Below, piece by piece: positions 8,679 to 17,253 of a stretch of DNA of 64,000 bases (within the stretch, counting starts at the first letter, position 1; each line of letters opens with the position of its first letter). Under the pieces are notes generated by a model. It did not search any database, was not told the origin of the DNA, and was given only the letters and a program-made list of their open reading frames with translations. Position numbers and translations under genes: made by a program. Source of the stretch: Cognatundibacterium oligocarboniphilum (GTDB lineage: Bacteria; Pseudomonadota; Gammaproteobacteria; Burkholderiales; Burkholderiaceae_D); assembly GCF_013377855.1 (NCBI RefSeq), contig NZ_JABXYJ010000001.1:328963-392962 (forward strand), written 5' to 3'.

Positions 8679-9934
8679 AGCTGTACACCTGTTTTTTGCT
8701 GGCAGCACTGCTGGGAACACTTGCATTCGGTGCACAGGCAACCCCACCCGCCGAGATACCGGCCGATCTGTCCGCCATTCTGCCGCCACGACAAGCGGTG
8801 CAGCAGACGCTGGAAAACCTGCAGACCCTGCGTACCGCCCGTCTGCAGCAGGACATGGCAGCGGCCAGCCGTCAGAAACTGGAATCGGGAAGTTATGAAT
8901 GGGTGCTGCGCGCAGGCCAGACGCGGCGCACCGAAGCCAGCGGCCAGTCGCTGAAGGATCAGGAAATCGCACTGGAACGGCCGGTACGCTGGTTCGGCAA
9001 AGCCGGAAAAGACGCCGCCATCGGCGACAAGCAGATCAGTCTGGCGCAGCTCGCCTATGCCGATACCTGGCACGAAGCAGGCCGGACGCTGCTCAACGAC
9101 TGGTTCGACACGCTGCGCGCCAGTGTCTACCGGCAAAAAATGGAAGAACAGCTGGAACTGTCGCGCCAGCTGCGGCAGCTGACTGAAAAACGGGTCAGGG
9201 CCGGTGATGCGGCACAGATTGAACTGGTGCAGGCAGACACCGAACTCCAACGGTTGGCGGCACAATGGCAACAGGCGCAGATGCGGGAAGAACAACAGCT
9301 GCAATTATTCAGCGCCACCTATCCCGGTTTACAGCCGGTGCCGCTACAGACACTGCCCGCACCGTTACCGGCCGGTCTCAGCCAGAATGCCTGGATCGAT
9401 CTGATCATGGACGACAACCATGAACTGGAGCTGGCGGAGGAAGAAGCAGCCTTGTCCCGCATGCAGGCCAGCCGGTCCGCCAGCGACGCCATGCCTGACC
9501 CGACGATCGGCGTCCGCGCCTCACGCGAACGCGATGGCCAGGAACGCTTACTAGGCATCAGTATTTCAATTCCGCTGTCCGGCAGCGGACGGACGGCCGA
9601 CAGCAACATGGCGCAGGTCAGAGCACGTATCTCGGCGGAAAAACACAGCCTGACCCGCATGAAAGTCCTGCGCGATGCACAGCGCGTCACGCGGGAAGCC
9701 GGGCATCTGTACAGTATCTGGCAAAGCCAGCAGCAAGTGGAGCAGCAAAGTCAGGCACAGGCGGCGACCATGATGCGGGCATATCAGCTGGGTGAAGCCG
9801 CCTTCAGCGACACCCTGCAGACGCGCCGTATGGCGCTCGAAGCCAGTCTGACGGCCGCCACGGCACAGCTCGACGCACTGCAGGCGCATGCCAGGCTGGA
9901 GCTGGATGCACACCGGCTATGGACGGTGGACTGA
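8675..9934 (+). CDS. Outer-membrane efflux channel (CzcC/TolC family)
   Basis: A 419-residue outer-membrane factor. A signal peptide is clear (residues 1-22, ending FGAQA). Long alpha-helical stretches rich in Q, L, A, R and E form the TolC-type barrel: two OEP repeats at about residues 40-215 and 250-410. It would trimerise and form the exit duct for the RND pump. It is translationally coupled to the DUF3240 gene (ATGA) and is the last gene of the operon; an intrinsic terminator starts 47 bp after its stop. Confidence 0.9.
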   Translation: MKLYTCFLLAALLGTLAFGAQATPPAEIPADLSAILPPRQAVQQTLENLQTLRTARLQQDMAAASRQKLESGSYEWVLRAGQTRRTEASGQSLKDQEIALERPVRWFGKAGKDAAIGDKQISLAQLAYADTWHEAGRTLLNDWFDTLRASVYRQKMEEQLELSRQLRQLTEKRVRAGDAAQIELVQADTELQRLAAQWQQAQMREEQQLQLFSATYPGLQPVPLQTLPAPLPAGLSQNAWIDLIMDDNHELELAEEEAALSRMQASRSASDAMPDPTIGVRASRERDGQERLLGISISIPLSGSGRTADSNMAQVRARISAEKHSLTRMKVLRDAQRVTREAGHLYSIWQSQQQVEQQSQAQAATMMRAYQLGEAAFSDTLQTRRMALEASLTAATAQLDALQAHARLELDAHRLWTVD

Positions 9935-9980
9935 ACAGATTCTGGCATATGTGCAGTTCTTGAAACCCTCAAAAAGAACA

Positions 9981-10011
9981 AAAAAAGGCAGCGCATGGCT
10001 GCCTTTTTTTT
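9981..10011. terminator. Bidirectional intrinsic terminator
   Basis: A run of A, then GGCAGC (9987-9992), loop GCATG, GCTGCC (9998-10003) and a run of eight T. It can terminate the efflux operon on the plus strand and, read from the other side, the convergent binding-protein gene. Confidence 0.85.
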
Positions 10012-10084
10012 GAGGAAAACTTAGTCTGTATTCAGTATGTATTCCGTACGCCGTGCAAAAGCCCGGCGCCGGATGGGTACCGGT

Positions 10085-11206
10085 TTAACGGGACCATGCC
10101 TGCTGGTAATGGCTGCGGTAATCGTTTGCCGGATCAAACGTGTTGCGTGCACCACCGTCGTACGCAATATTCTGTGCCGTCACCAGATGTACCGGTGTCA
10201 CATAACCGCTGGGCTGGTCACCGGACATCGCGCGGTTCAATTCATCCACCAGTTGCCAGGCGTGCATCGCCAGTGGCTCGGGCACGGTACCAGTCTGGAT
10301 GCCGTTGGCGCGAATGCGGCGATAGGCCGCCGGTGAACCGTCGCCGGCAGAAATGCCTGTGAGCTTGTTCGCCGCCACCAGCGGCGCCACCGAGGGGGAA
10401 TCAAGCAGATCGAAGTAAAAATCATTGACGGCGATGGTATGCGTCCATTTGGTGCCGTGGCGTTTCACCAGCACTTCGACCACACTTTTCATTTTCAGGT
10501 AGGCGTCATTCAGCGGCACGTCTTCCACGCTCAGGATACGGCAGCCTTCGCACTGTTTCAGCGTTTCGATCATCGCTGCTGATTTGGCTGCCATATAAGA
10601 ATTGGTGGAGTCGGTGAAAACGACGATTCCCGCCTTGCTGTTGGAATCGACCACCGTATAAAGCGCCGCGACCTGCGCCACCTCTTTAGGATTGGAGGTG
10701 ATGTTGGTAAACAGACCGTCGGTCGGGCCATTCCTGACAGAAGCATGCCAGCCGACAACCGGAACCTTGGCCTTGGCCGCCGCTGCCATGCCCTTGGCCT
10801 GCGTGGTGACATCGACACCGGCGAGGATGATGCCGTCAGCCTTCATGTCCAGTGCCTGAGTGATGATGGCCGCCCCCTGGTTGCAGCGGCCGCGGCAATC
10901 AATCGGCAGGGTTTCCCACGAACCTGCGGCACCGGCTTCACGTACGCCGTGAAACACACCGGCGATACCGGCATCGCTCATATCACCGGCAATGAAGATG
11001 ATTTTCTTTTTCTTCTGGATTTTCGGTCCTTCGACCGGCCCTTCCCATTTGTTTTTCAATGCAGCAGCACGGGCGACCTTGGCATTCGCGCGGCTCATGA
11101 ATTGCATGGGATTTTCCTGGGCTGTGGCGGCGCCGGAGATGAAACTTAACGCCAGCAGCAACACAGTCAGAGTCTTACTAGGAATATTACTAGGAATCAC
11201 GATCAT
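10085..11206 (-). CDS. Periplasmic sugar-type substrate-binding protein (Peripla_BP_4), solitary
   Basis: A 373-residue exported binding protein. The signal peptide is residues 1-29 (a leucine-rich core ending SGAATAQ). The fold of the type-1 periplasmic binding proteins is indicated by KKIIFIAGDMSDAGIAGVFHG, then ADGIILAGVDV and VPVVGWHA, and later GIQTGTVPEPLAMHAWQLVDE. A Cys-rich CRGRC segment follows the first strand-helix unit. No permease, ATPase or sensor kinase is adjacent, so it may feed a transporter elsewhere or act as a chemoreceptor partner. The codons for IPSNIPSK near the start contain a direct 11-bp repeat. A terminator hairpin sits about 20 nt upstream of the start codon. The ribosome-binding site is weak. 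Confidence 0.82.
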   Translation of the reverse strand: MIVIPSNIPSKTLTVLLLALSFISGAATAQENPMQFMSRANAKVARAAALKNKWEGPVEGPKIQKKKKIIFIAGDMSDAGIAGVFHGVREAGAAGSWETLPIDCRGRCNQGAAIITQALDMKADGIILAGVDVTTQAKGMAAAAKAKVPVVGWHASVRNGPTDGLFTNITSNPKEVAQVAALYTVVDSNSKAGIVVFTDSTNSYMAAKSAAMIETLKQCEGCRILSVEDVPLNDAYLKMKSVVEVLVKRHGTKWTHTIAVNDFYFDLLDSPSVAPLVAANKLTGISAGDGSPAAYRRIRANGIQTGTVPEPLAMHAWQLVDELNRAMSGDQPSGYVTPVHLVTAQNIAYDGGARNTFDPANDYRSHYQQAWSR

Positions 11207-11226
11207 GGTTCTCGGTCAGTCAGGTT

Positions 11227-11254
11227 AAAAAAAACCTGCGTGAAACACGCAGGT
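11227..11254 (-). terminator. Intrinsic terminator/attenuator immediately upstream of the binding-protein start
   Basis: ACCTGCGTG (11234-11242), loop AAA, CACGCAGGT (11246-11254) form a perfect 9-bp stem. On the minus strand it is followed by a run of T (complement of 11227-11234). The gene at 10085-11206 begins only about 20 nt further on. It could end transcripts coming from the DUF2807 gene or attenuate the binding-protein mRNA. Confidence 0.7.
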
Positions 11255-11579
11255 ACTATTTCATCTTTTCCAGACTGACACCGGCATTGAGCCTGATCCT
11301 GTCACACGCTACGACGACAGGTACTTTTCAGAAATGTTCCGCGCCAATCTAACTTGCAACAAATATTTACATTTGCCTTGATTATTGCAGAAAATTTTTC
11401 CAAGTAAATAGAGTTTATGTACCAGGATTAACGATATGGAATTTAATTCAACCCAATTGAATCTGAACAATATTTTGAACTATATAAAATAAATATAGCC
11501 ATTCAAAATTTTGTTCCGTACAGCAACATTGAGTGGTCTGATTACTATTTACAACATTTCCTTCCGTTGTTAAGTCGTT
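11255..11579. other. AT-rich intergenic region
   Basis: About 325 bp, markedly AT-rich compared with its surroundings, with many short A and T runs (for example near 11470-11510). I see no convincing gene, RNA or repeat here. It probably holds the promoter for the minus-strand binding-protein gene. Confidence 0.5.
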
Positions 11580-12419
11580 TTATTTCCAGATAATGTCCCC
11601 GGAACCGTGTTTTTCCAGTTGGCGGCGCACCGGATTTCCCTGAATAAACAAGTCGCCGCTACCCAGCAGACGCCCGTTTACCTCTTCGCTGACGCTGACC
11701 CTGGCGTCACCGGAACCCATCGACTGCACGTTGAGCGTTGCCAGCCGGAATGCCGCCGCATTCAGATTGCCGGAACCGGACAATCTGGCACTCAGCGCCT
11801 TGCCCTGACCGTTCAGCAGGGCGTCGCCCGAACCGAGCATATTCAGCTCCAGCATGTCGTTGCGGTCCAGTTGCAATTGCAGATCGCCGCTGCCGCTCAT
11901 ATTCGCCTGCAACTGCGTGAATTCACCTTCCAGCATGACGTCACCGGAACCGTGCATCCGCAGATCGAGTTTGCTGCCTTTGAACCCTTTGATATTGCCG
12001 TCGCCGCTGCCGCTGAACTGCAGTTTTTCAATCGCCGGCAATGTCAGCTCGACCCGGGTCGCCTCACTCTTGCCAAGCGAGATGAAAATGCCGCGGGTCG
12101 CCACGTAGAGCGTATTACCTTCCATGCGGGTGGTTACGCGCGCCACCAGTTTCGGGTCGCCCTTGATGAACAGCTCCGGCGTAGCGCCTGCCCGCAGCAG
12201 CAGATCCAGCGGGCCGCTCATCACCACATTCACGATCCGTGCTTCCACTTCGCGCCGCTCGCTGGCAAGCGCGCTGCTGACTGCATTACCGCTGGCGGAT
12301 GGCCCCGCAGCGCTGGCTGCAACCGTTGCTGCGTGGGCGCGGATCACCAGGGCAGATGCCGCCGTGAGAACGACCGATAAAGCCAGCAAGGTAACGCCGG
12401 TGCGCAAAATATGTTTCAT
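11580..12419 (-). CDS. DUF2807 (head-GIN) exported beta-helix protein
   Basis: A 279-residue exported protein. A signal peptide or anchor occupies about residues 1-30 (ILRTGVTLLALSVVLTAASA). The rest contains repeated GSGD/GSGN motifs about every 20 residues (FSGSGDG, MHGSGDV, MSGSGDL, MLGSGDA, LSGSGNL, MGSGDA, LLGSGDL, HGSGD). This is the signature of the head-GIN DUF2807 family, thought to form a right-handed beta helix. In other bacteria DUF2807 proteins occur with HAAS/DUF1700 membrane proteins, as here, and the pair likely works at the envelope. The exact function is unknown. Confidence 0.85.
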   Translation of the reverse strand: MKHILRTGVTLLALSVVLTAASALVIRAHAATVAASAAGPSASGNAVSSALASERREVEARIVNVVMSGPLDLLLRAGATPELFIKGDPKLVARVTTRMEGNTLYVATRGIFISLGKSEATRVELTLPAIEKLQFSGSGDGNIKGFKGSKLDLRMHGSGDVMLEGEFTQLQANMSGSGDLQLQLDRNDMLELNMLGSGDALLNGQGKALSARLSGSGNLNAAAFRLATLNVQSMGSGDARVSVSEEVNGRLLGSGDLFIQGNPVRRQLEKHGSGDIIWK

Positions 12420-12466
12420 GATGTCATCCTTTCATTCAGATAAATTTTTCTCCGAAGCGGGCTGCG

Positions 12467-13213
12467 TCAGGCGACGCTGCCGGCTCTGAGCAGGTTCAGA
12501 TTCCATTCCAGATAAGTCCTGAATCCGCGCCAGGTAGAGCGCGTGAGCCACATGCAGGACATCAGCAGCAGGATGCCTGCAGCGATCATGCCGCTGCCCT
12601 TGAACGCTTCGGCAGCGCCGAATTGTCTGCCCAGAAAAATGGAAATGCTGTCTGTGGGAGCCGGATGCGGCGCGGCAGCGGACGGCTCCGGCACCGCTTT
12701 ACCGTCAGCCACAACGCCTGCCGCATCGATATTGACTTCGATCTCCCGCTGTAGAACGCTCACGGAATGGTGTTTGGCTGGCAGGTTCAATCCCTGTGGA
12801 AACTCAATCGTCACGTGCTCTGCGCCGGAAAGCGCGACGCCCGTGATCAGCACGCCGGACAAGTAAAGCACCAGCGCTGCGATGTAAGTTGCGCACAACG
12901 CCGAGCAATACACCAGCGCCGGTATCGCCATCAGCAGGTTGAATAGGGCCAGCCCGAACAGCGCCACCACCAGGTGTCCGAGACGACTGATGCTGAAACG
13001 CTGTCGCAGCGCCTGGTAATGCAGGCGGGTGCGCTTCTGCGCCACGATCAGCTGAGGCTTGGGCAGGCGGCTGATGATTTCCTGCTCGCTCTCGCCCGCC
13101 ATCATGCCATCGACAAACTGGCCCTCGTAATCCCACAGGATTTCTTCCTGTACCGGCCCGGGGAAATCCTGCAGGGCAAGTTTCAGGGTATTCATGTATT
13201 CCATCTTGTCCAT
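12467..13213 (-). CDS. HAAS/DUF1700 domain membrane protein
   Basis: A 248-residue membrane protein. The N-terminal 60 residues (starting MDKMEYMNTL, then YEGQFVDGMMAGESEQEII and RLPKPQLIV) match the HAAS signalling domain often annotated DUF1700. Hydrophobic segments follow near residues 80-125, with one more near 215-232. I chose ATG 13213 because GGAG lies 6 nt upstream; the ATG at 13225 contains that site. It is 47 bp upstream of the DUF2807 gene and co-oriented, the common arrangement for these families. The PadR regulator that often accompanies the pair is absent here. Confidence 0.75.
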   Translation of the reverse strand: MDKMEYMNTLKLALQDFPGPVQEEILWDYEGQFVDGMMAGESEQEIISRLPKPQLIVAQKRTRLHYQALRQRFSISRLGHLVVALFGLALFNLLMAIPALVYCSALCATYIAALVLYLSGVLITGVALSGAEHVTIEFPQGLNLPAKHHSVSVLQREIEVNIDAAGVVADGKAVPEPSAAAPHPAPTDSISIFLGRQFGAAEAFKGSGMIAAGILLLMSCMWLTRSTWRGFRTYLEWNLNLLRAGSVA

Positions 13214-13420
13214 CACACACTCCATCTCGCCATTTCAAGGTCGGTGAAAAGCTGAAGACAGAATACGGAGCCGGAAACAAGAAGGCCAGCGCGATGCGAC
13301 AGTGCGCTGAATCACCGGCATCAAATGCACAAATCGCCGATTGGACGGCAGATACTGCGAGGAGCTCAGAACCGGCGCAACACGGCAATGCTGTCTGAGG
13401 GCGGTTGTTCGTGCACTGTG

Positions 13421-15046
13421 CTATGACTGCGATACGTGCGGATGATCCTGGTACCGGGCCTGCATCCAGGCAGACAGCCGTTCCACCGCTGCGGCAGGCA
13501 ACTGCAAGCCCAGATGAGAACGCCGCCACAGCACATCGCCGGCCTGCTGCGCCCATTCGTATTGCATCAGATAGCGAACTTCGCGGGTACACAAACCGGG
13601 CGCCAGCCATTCGCCCATATCGGCCATCTGGCGGCAGCCTTCCAGCAGACGATGCAGCCTTGTGCCATAGGCGTACACATAGCGCTGCACCAGCGCCGGC
13701 GGCAGCCAGTGGTAATGCTGCTGGCAACTGGCAACAAAATCCGCCAGCCCGGTGACCGAACGCACGTCGGGCACGGTTGCCGCGATATCGCCACCCGGCA
13801 GGCAGACGTGCGCTGTCCAGGCGCCATGCCGGTTGCCCAGCAGCGGGGCCAGCTGGTCCAGCGCTTCCTCCGCCAGCTTGCGGCAGGTAGTGATTTTTCC
13901 GCCCCAGACCTGCAACAGAGGTGCGGGCCGGGACTCCAGCAACAAGCGGTAATCGCGGCTCAGCGCAGCTGCCTTCGCCCCGGTGGCTTCACCCGCCAGC
14001 AATGGCCGGACGCCGGAAAAGCTGTGCACCACATCGACAGGCCGTACCGGGCGGGCAAAGTAGGAAGAAGCCAGATCGCATAAATAAGCAATCTCTGTCG
14101 CGCTGATCTGCGCCTGCCCCGGGTCGGCGTGCTGGTCGACATCGGTGGTGCCGATCAGGGTGAAATGCTGTTCATACGGCAGGGCAAACACCACCCGGCC
14201 ATCACTATGCTGCAACAGGTAAGCACAATCATGCGCAAACAGCGCGGGCACCACGATATGACTGCCCCTGACCAGCCGCAACGGAGGAATCGTCGCCGCT
14301 GGCTGCTGCAGCACACTACGGGCAGTCTGCGCCACCCACGGTCCGCTGGCATTGACCAGACTGCGCGCCGTGACGCTTTGTCGTCTGCCGCTGCGCGTTT
14401 CCAGCTCCAGCCGCCAGATGCCGGCCTCTGCTTGCGCCGATACGCAACGGGTGCGGGTCAGAATCTGCGCCCCGCGCTCTGCGGCATCCAGCGCATTCAG
14501 CACGACCAGCCGCGCATCGTTGACCCAGCCGTCCGAATAGGCAAAACCGCGGCGGTACCTGGCCTGCAATGCCTGCCCTGCCACATGGGTACGCAGATCG
14601 ACGGCAGCGCTGGCCGGCAGTATCCGGCGTGACGCCAGATGGTCGTACAGCAACAGGCCGAGCCGGATCAGCCAGGCCGGACGCTGATCTGCCGTATGCG
14701 GCATGATCAGGCGCAGCGGATGGATCAGGTGCGCGGCGCAAGACATCAGAATTTCGCGTTCCTGCAGGGCTTTGCGCACCAGTCCGAATTCGCCGTATTC
14801 CAGATAACGCAAACCGCCGTGAATCATCTTGCTGGAGGCCGATGAGGTATGTGCGGCCAGGTCGTCTTGTTCGCATAGCAGCACGCTCAGGCCGCGCCCG
14901 GCAGCATCACGCGCAATGCTGACGCCGTTAATGCCGCCGCCGATCACCGCCACGTCCACCGACTGACCGGCATTGCGCCCGGTACCAGCGTTCGATAGGT
15001 CGCCGGTACGGATGGCGGATGGCGCAGAACCGGCGATCCCATTCAT
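13421..15046 (-). CDS. glpD: Aerobic glycerol-3-phosphate dehydrogenase
   Basis: A 541-residue FAD enzyme that oxidises sn-glycerol-3-phosphate to dihydroxyacetone phosphate and feeds electrons to quinone at the inner membrane. The Rossmann motif is VAVIGGGINGVSIARDAAG (from about residue 29). It is followed by the family hallmark SSASSKMIHGGLRYLE and later GVRPLLAG and the C-terminal DAO_C region (TREVRYLMQYEWAQQAGDVLWRRS). It is somewhat longer than the usual 500-510 residues, with an N-terminal lead of about 25. The start overlaps the stop of the SMP-30-like gene (ATGA). No glpK or glpR is nearby. Confidence 0.92.
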   Translation of the reverse strand: MNGIAGSAPSAIRTGDLSNAGTGRNAGQSVDVAVIGGGINGVSIARDAAGRGLSVLLCEQDDLAAHTSSASSKMIHGGLRYLEYGEFGLVRKALQEREILMSCAAHLIHPLRLIMPHTADQRPAWLIRLGLLLYDHLASRRILPASAAVDLRTHVAGQALQARYRRGFAYSDGWVNDARLVVLNALDAAERGAQILTRTRCVSAQAEAGIWRLELETRSGRRQSVTARSLVNASGPWVAQTARSVLQQPAATIPPLRLVRGSHIVVPALFAHDCAYLLQHSDGRVVFALPYEQHFTLIGTTDVDQHADPGQAQISATEIAYLCDLASSYFARPVRPVDVVHSFSGVRPLLAGEATGAKAAALSRDYRLLLESRPAPLLQVWGGKITTCRKLAEEALDQLAPLLGNRHGAWTAHVCLPGGDIAATVPDVRSVTGLADFVASCQQHYHWLPPALVQRYVYAYGTRLHRLLEGCRQMADMGEWLAPGLCTREVRYLMQYEWAQQAGDVLWRRSHLGLQLPAAAVERLSAWMQARYQDHPHVSQS

Positions 15047-16176
15047 CGCCGGCGCACCAGATTCGGCATCCAGCCGATGCCTTGTGCATGCAGGCTCTGG
15101 ATGTATAAACGCTCCGGCGTTTCGGTCACGCCGGTGGTTTCCGGATATTTGCCGCCCGGGTCCTGCAGGTCCCGCTGTATTTTGCCGTTTTCATCAAACG
15201 CCAGCACATGACCGTAAGCCGGCGGCACCGGCCACAAAAACCGCGGCAGACGCAGCGTGATGCTGCGCAGCCAGGGCTTGTCTGCCATGTTGTCAATCGC
15301 CGCACCGCGCGGTTTGGCAAGGCCGACCCAGATCCGGCCATCGAGACCGCGCATCAGGTTATCGGGATAACCGGGCAGATCGCGCAACACCAGCTGCGCC
15401 CGTTTTCGATCGGCCTTGTTTTTCAGGTGCAGCACGGGTGCATGCAGGGCAATTTTCCAGACCCGGTATTCCCCTGTTTCAGCGACGAACAGTGACTGCT
15501 CATCCTGGCTCAGTGCAATGCCGTTGGCAAAGCAGATCTGGTCGGCAATCACATACGCCTGCCGGCTGGCGGGATCGTATTCAATGATGCGGCCGGTCGA
15601 TGAGTGTTCCAGAATGTCGAGTACACTGGCCTGAAAAGTACCGCCGTACTCGCGCGCGCCGAAACGCTGACTGGCATCGGACAAATAGATTTTGCCGTCC
15701 CGCGCCACCACCACGGCATCGGCATACAGCAAGGGCGTGCCTTCGGCCTGATCCAGCAACACGCTGATCTGGCGCTGCGGACTGATCTGCAGCAAACCGC
15801 GATAGGCATCGGCGGCAATCAGGTTACCATGCGCATCAAACGCAAAACCGAGCACCCGGCCACCGGTATTGACCCAGGTTTCCTGCTGGCTGCCATCGGG
15901 CTGCATGCGTAAAATTGCGCCGGAACTGACCGCGGCATATAACCAGCCATCGGGACCCAGCGCGATGTGTTCCGGGCCGGTTTCTGCACCAATGTCGATC
16001 AGCTGCAATGCCGCCAGTTGCTCGTTGCGCGCATGCGGCGGCGCATAGCCGGTGAACGGCGTGGCCTGCCAGGCAACCGGATTCACCGGTACCGGCGCCA
16101 GCAGCAGATACGCCACCAGCAGTGTCAGCAATAACAGCAAACCGCCCAGAATGCGCCAGCACCATGTTTTCAGCAC
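15043..16176 (-). CDS. SMP-30 / strictosidine-synthase-like beta-propeller protein
   Basis: A 377-residue protein with an N-terminal membrane anchor (residues 8-28, WRILGGLLLLLTLLVAYLLLA) and a periplasmic six-bladed propeller. Blade motifs include GPEHIALGPDGWLYAAVSSG, VLGFAFDAHGNLIAADAYRG, KIYLSDASQRFG, FANGIALSQDEQSLFVAETG and LPGYPDNLMRGLDGRIWVGL. These match the strictosidine synthase / SMP-30 family, which includes lactonases and esterases; the substrate here is unknown. It is translationally coupled to glpD, so it may take part in glycerol-phosphate or lipid-derived metabolism, but that link is inference. Confidence 0.82.
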   Translation of the reverse strand: MLKTWCWRILGGLLLLLTLLVAYLLLAPVPVNPVAWQATPFTGYAPPHARNEQLAALQLIDIGAETGPEHIALGPDGWLYAAVSSGAILRMQPDGSQQETWVNTGGRVLGFAFDAHGNLIAADAYRGLLQISPQRQISVLLDQAEGTPLLYADAVVVARDGKIYLSDASQRFGAREYGGTFQASVLDILEHSSTGRIIEYDPASRQAYVIADQICFANGIALSQDEQSLFVAETGEYRVWKIALHAPVLHLKNKADRKRAQLVLRDLPGYPDNLMRGLDGRIWVGLAKPRGAAIDNMADKPWLRSITLRLPRFLWPVPPAYGHVLAFDENGKIQRDLQDPGGKYPETTGVTETPERLYIQSLHAQGIGWMPNLVRRR

Positions 16177-16501
16177 GTCAGTCTCCTTGTTGTGTCTGCC
16201 TGTCCGGAAAGCGGATAACGACGGCGCGCCGCCGCTACGCTCCTGAAAATGTTAATACAGAAGCATCTTCGCATACTGGCAAGGCTTGCGCCAAGTTGTT
16301 CCGGTAAGCGAAAACACTGCGGACGACGCAAGACGGCAAGGTGTGCCAACGCAAGTGCGCCGGGGAGTTGGTGGCCTCAGACCTGAGGCAGACCAGATGA
16401 GAAACAACAAACACCCCGGCAGTTGTGCAATCGCAGGTTGCCGTCATCACACTTCGGCACGCATCCGGGCCAGCCAATCTGCATGATGATTCTGCATCAC
16501 A
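16177..16501. other. Intergenic region with degenerate repeat and palindrome
   Basis: A 325-bp stretch without a convincing gene; a minus-strand frame at 16235-16477 resembles no family I know. It holds a 21-bp segment (16288-16308) matching 17 of 21 positions of the left part of the MITE-like element at 29758-29778, and a 16-bp palindrome GCCTCAG-AC-CTGAGGC at 16374-16389. It may carry a decayed copy of that repeat. Confidence 0.45.
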
Positions 16502-17005
16502 TTAATGCAGGATTTTGCTGGCGTCGTAGGTGCGCAGCCAGGTCAGCTGCAGGATGCGCGCATCGTTACTGGCACGGTGGCGGGTGAGATTCAGATCGTC
16601 TTCCACCTGTATCTTGGTGGCATGCCAGACGGCTTCCTGGCGCGGCGATATGATTTCCCGCAAATCCGCCAGCCGGAATTGCGGCGAGCGCTGCGCCGCA
16701 TCAAACAAGCGCGCCAGCCACACGTAATCATGCGCCCAGCCATCGGTGTACACCGTCTGCCCGCCGAGCAGCTGGTTCAGCTGGTCGGCCACCTGATTCA
16801 CGGCCCGCCCGCGGGCGATCAGCATTTCGCGCTGAATCCGGTGCGCGCCGACAGCGCGTTCATCCCAGTGCTCCCAGTCGTCTTCCGGCCGGATCAGGGT
16901 GCACCAGCCTTCGCCGTGGCGATGAGAAAATCCGACTTCGATCGGATAACTGCCCCGGCCAAAACCTGAGGCTTCAAAATCAATCACAACCGGTACGCTG
17001 ATCAT
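16502..17005 (-). CDS. DnaQ-fold 3'-5' exonuclease family protein
   Basis: A 167-residue protein of the DEDD exonuclease superfamily. Exo I is VIDFEASG near residue 8 (Asp and Glu). Exo II is DGWAHDYVWLARLFD (central Asp). Exo III is HRASNDARIL (His and Asp, the DEDDh pattern). The start at ATG 17005 has AAGGAG 6 nt upstream; a longer frame from 17053 lacks such a site. The small size and lack of other domains suggest a stand-alone exonuclease or oligoribonuclease-like enzyme rather than a polymerase subunit. It is monocistronic. Substrate unknown. Confidence 0.85.
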   Translation of the reverse strand: MISVPVVIDFEASGFGRGSYPIEVGFSHRHGEGWCTLIRPEDDWEHWDERAVGAHRIQREMLIARGRAVNQVADQLNQLLGGQTVYTDGWAHDYVWLARLFDAAQRSPQFRLADLREIISPRQEAVWHATKIQVEDDLNLTRHRASNDARILQLTWLRTYDASKILH

Positions 17006-17156
17006 GGCAGGCTCCTTCGCCGGATTAGCGGCAGGAATGACAGGGGGCAACACTGTATTTTGTACTAAACCGGCAGATGTGCAAGTTTTTCTGCGCTAAA
17101 CCGACGCTGCGGGAGCATAGCGTTACCGAAATCAGCAGTCATGAAATATACTGAGA

Positions 17157-17220
17157 GGGAGTATAAAAAAATATCCTTTATTTTATTTAGATAAACTGGC
17201 GATAATGAAAGATACTCCCC
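17157..17220. promoter_or_regulatory. Paired GGGAGTAT / ATACTCCC motif
   Basis: GGGAGTATA (17157-17165) and AGATACTCCCC (17210-17220) are inverted relative to each other and flank an AT-rich 44-bp stretch. The 11-mer AGATACTCCCC recurs exactly at 52615-52625 upstream of the EamA transporter. It lies in the region upstream of the exonuclease gene. Role unknown; a shared operator or an RNA stem is possible. Confidence 0.35.
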
Positions 17221-17253
17221 ATTTTCCTGACTGATGCCAGTAACGGTGTCTGT

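Noticed and set aside
12804..13727. Minus-strand frame of 307 codons across the HAAS gene and glpD end
   Set aside because: Overlaps two supported genes in another frame and has low-complexity Ala/Arg composition typical of GC-rich shadows.
16235..16477. 80-codon minus-strand frame in the 16.2-16.5 kb gap
   Set aside because: No similarity to known proteins, unusual Cys/Val mix and no clear ribosome-binding site; the region looks non-coding.
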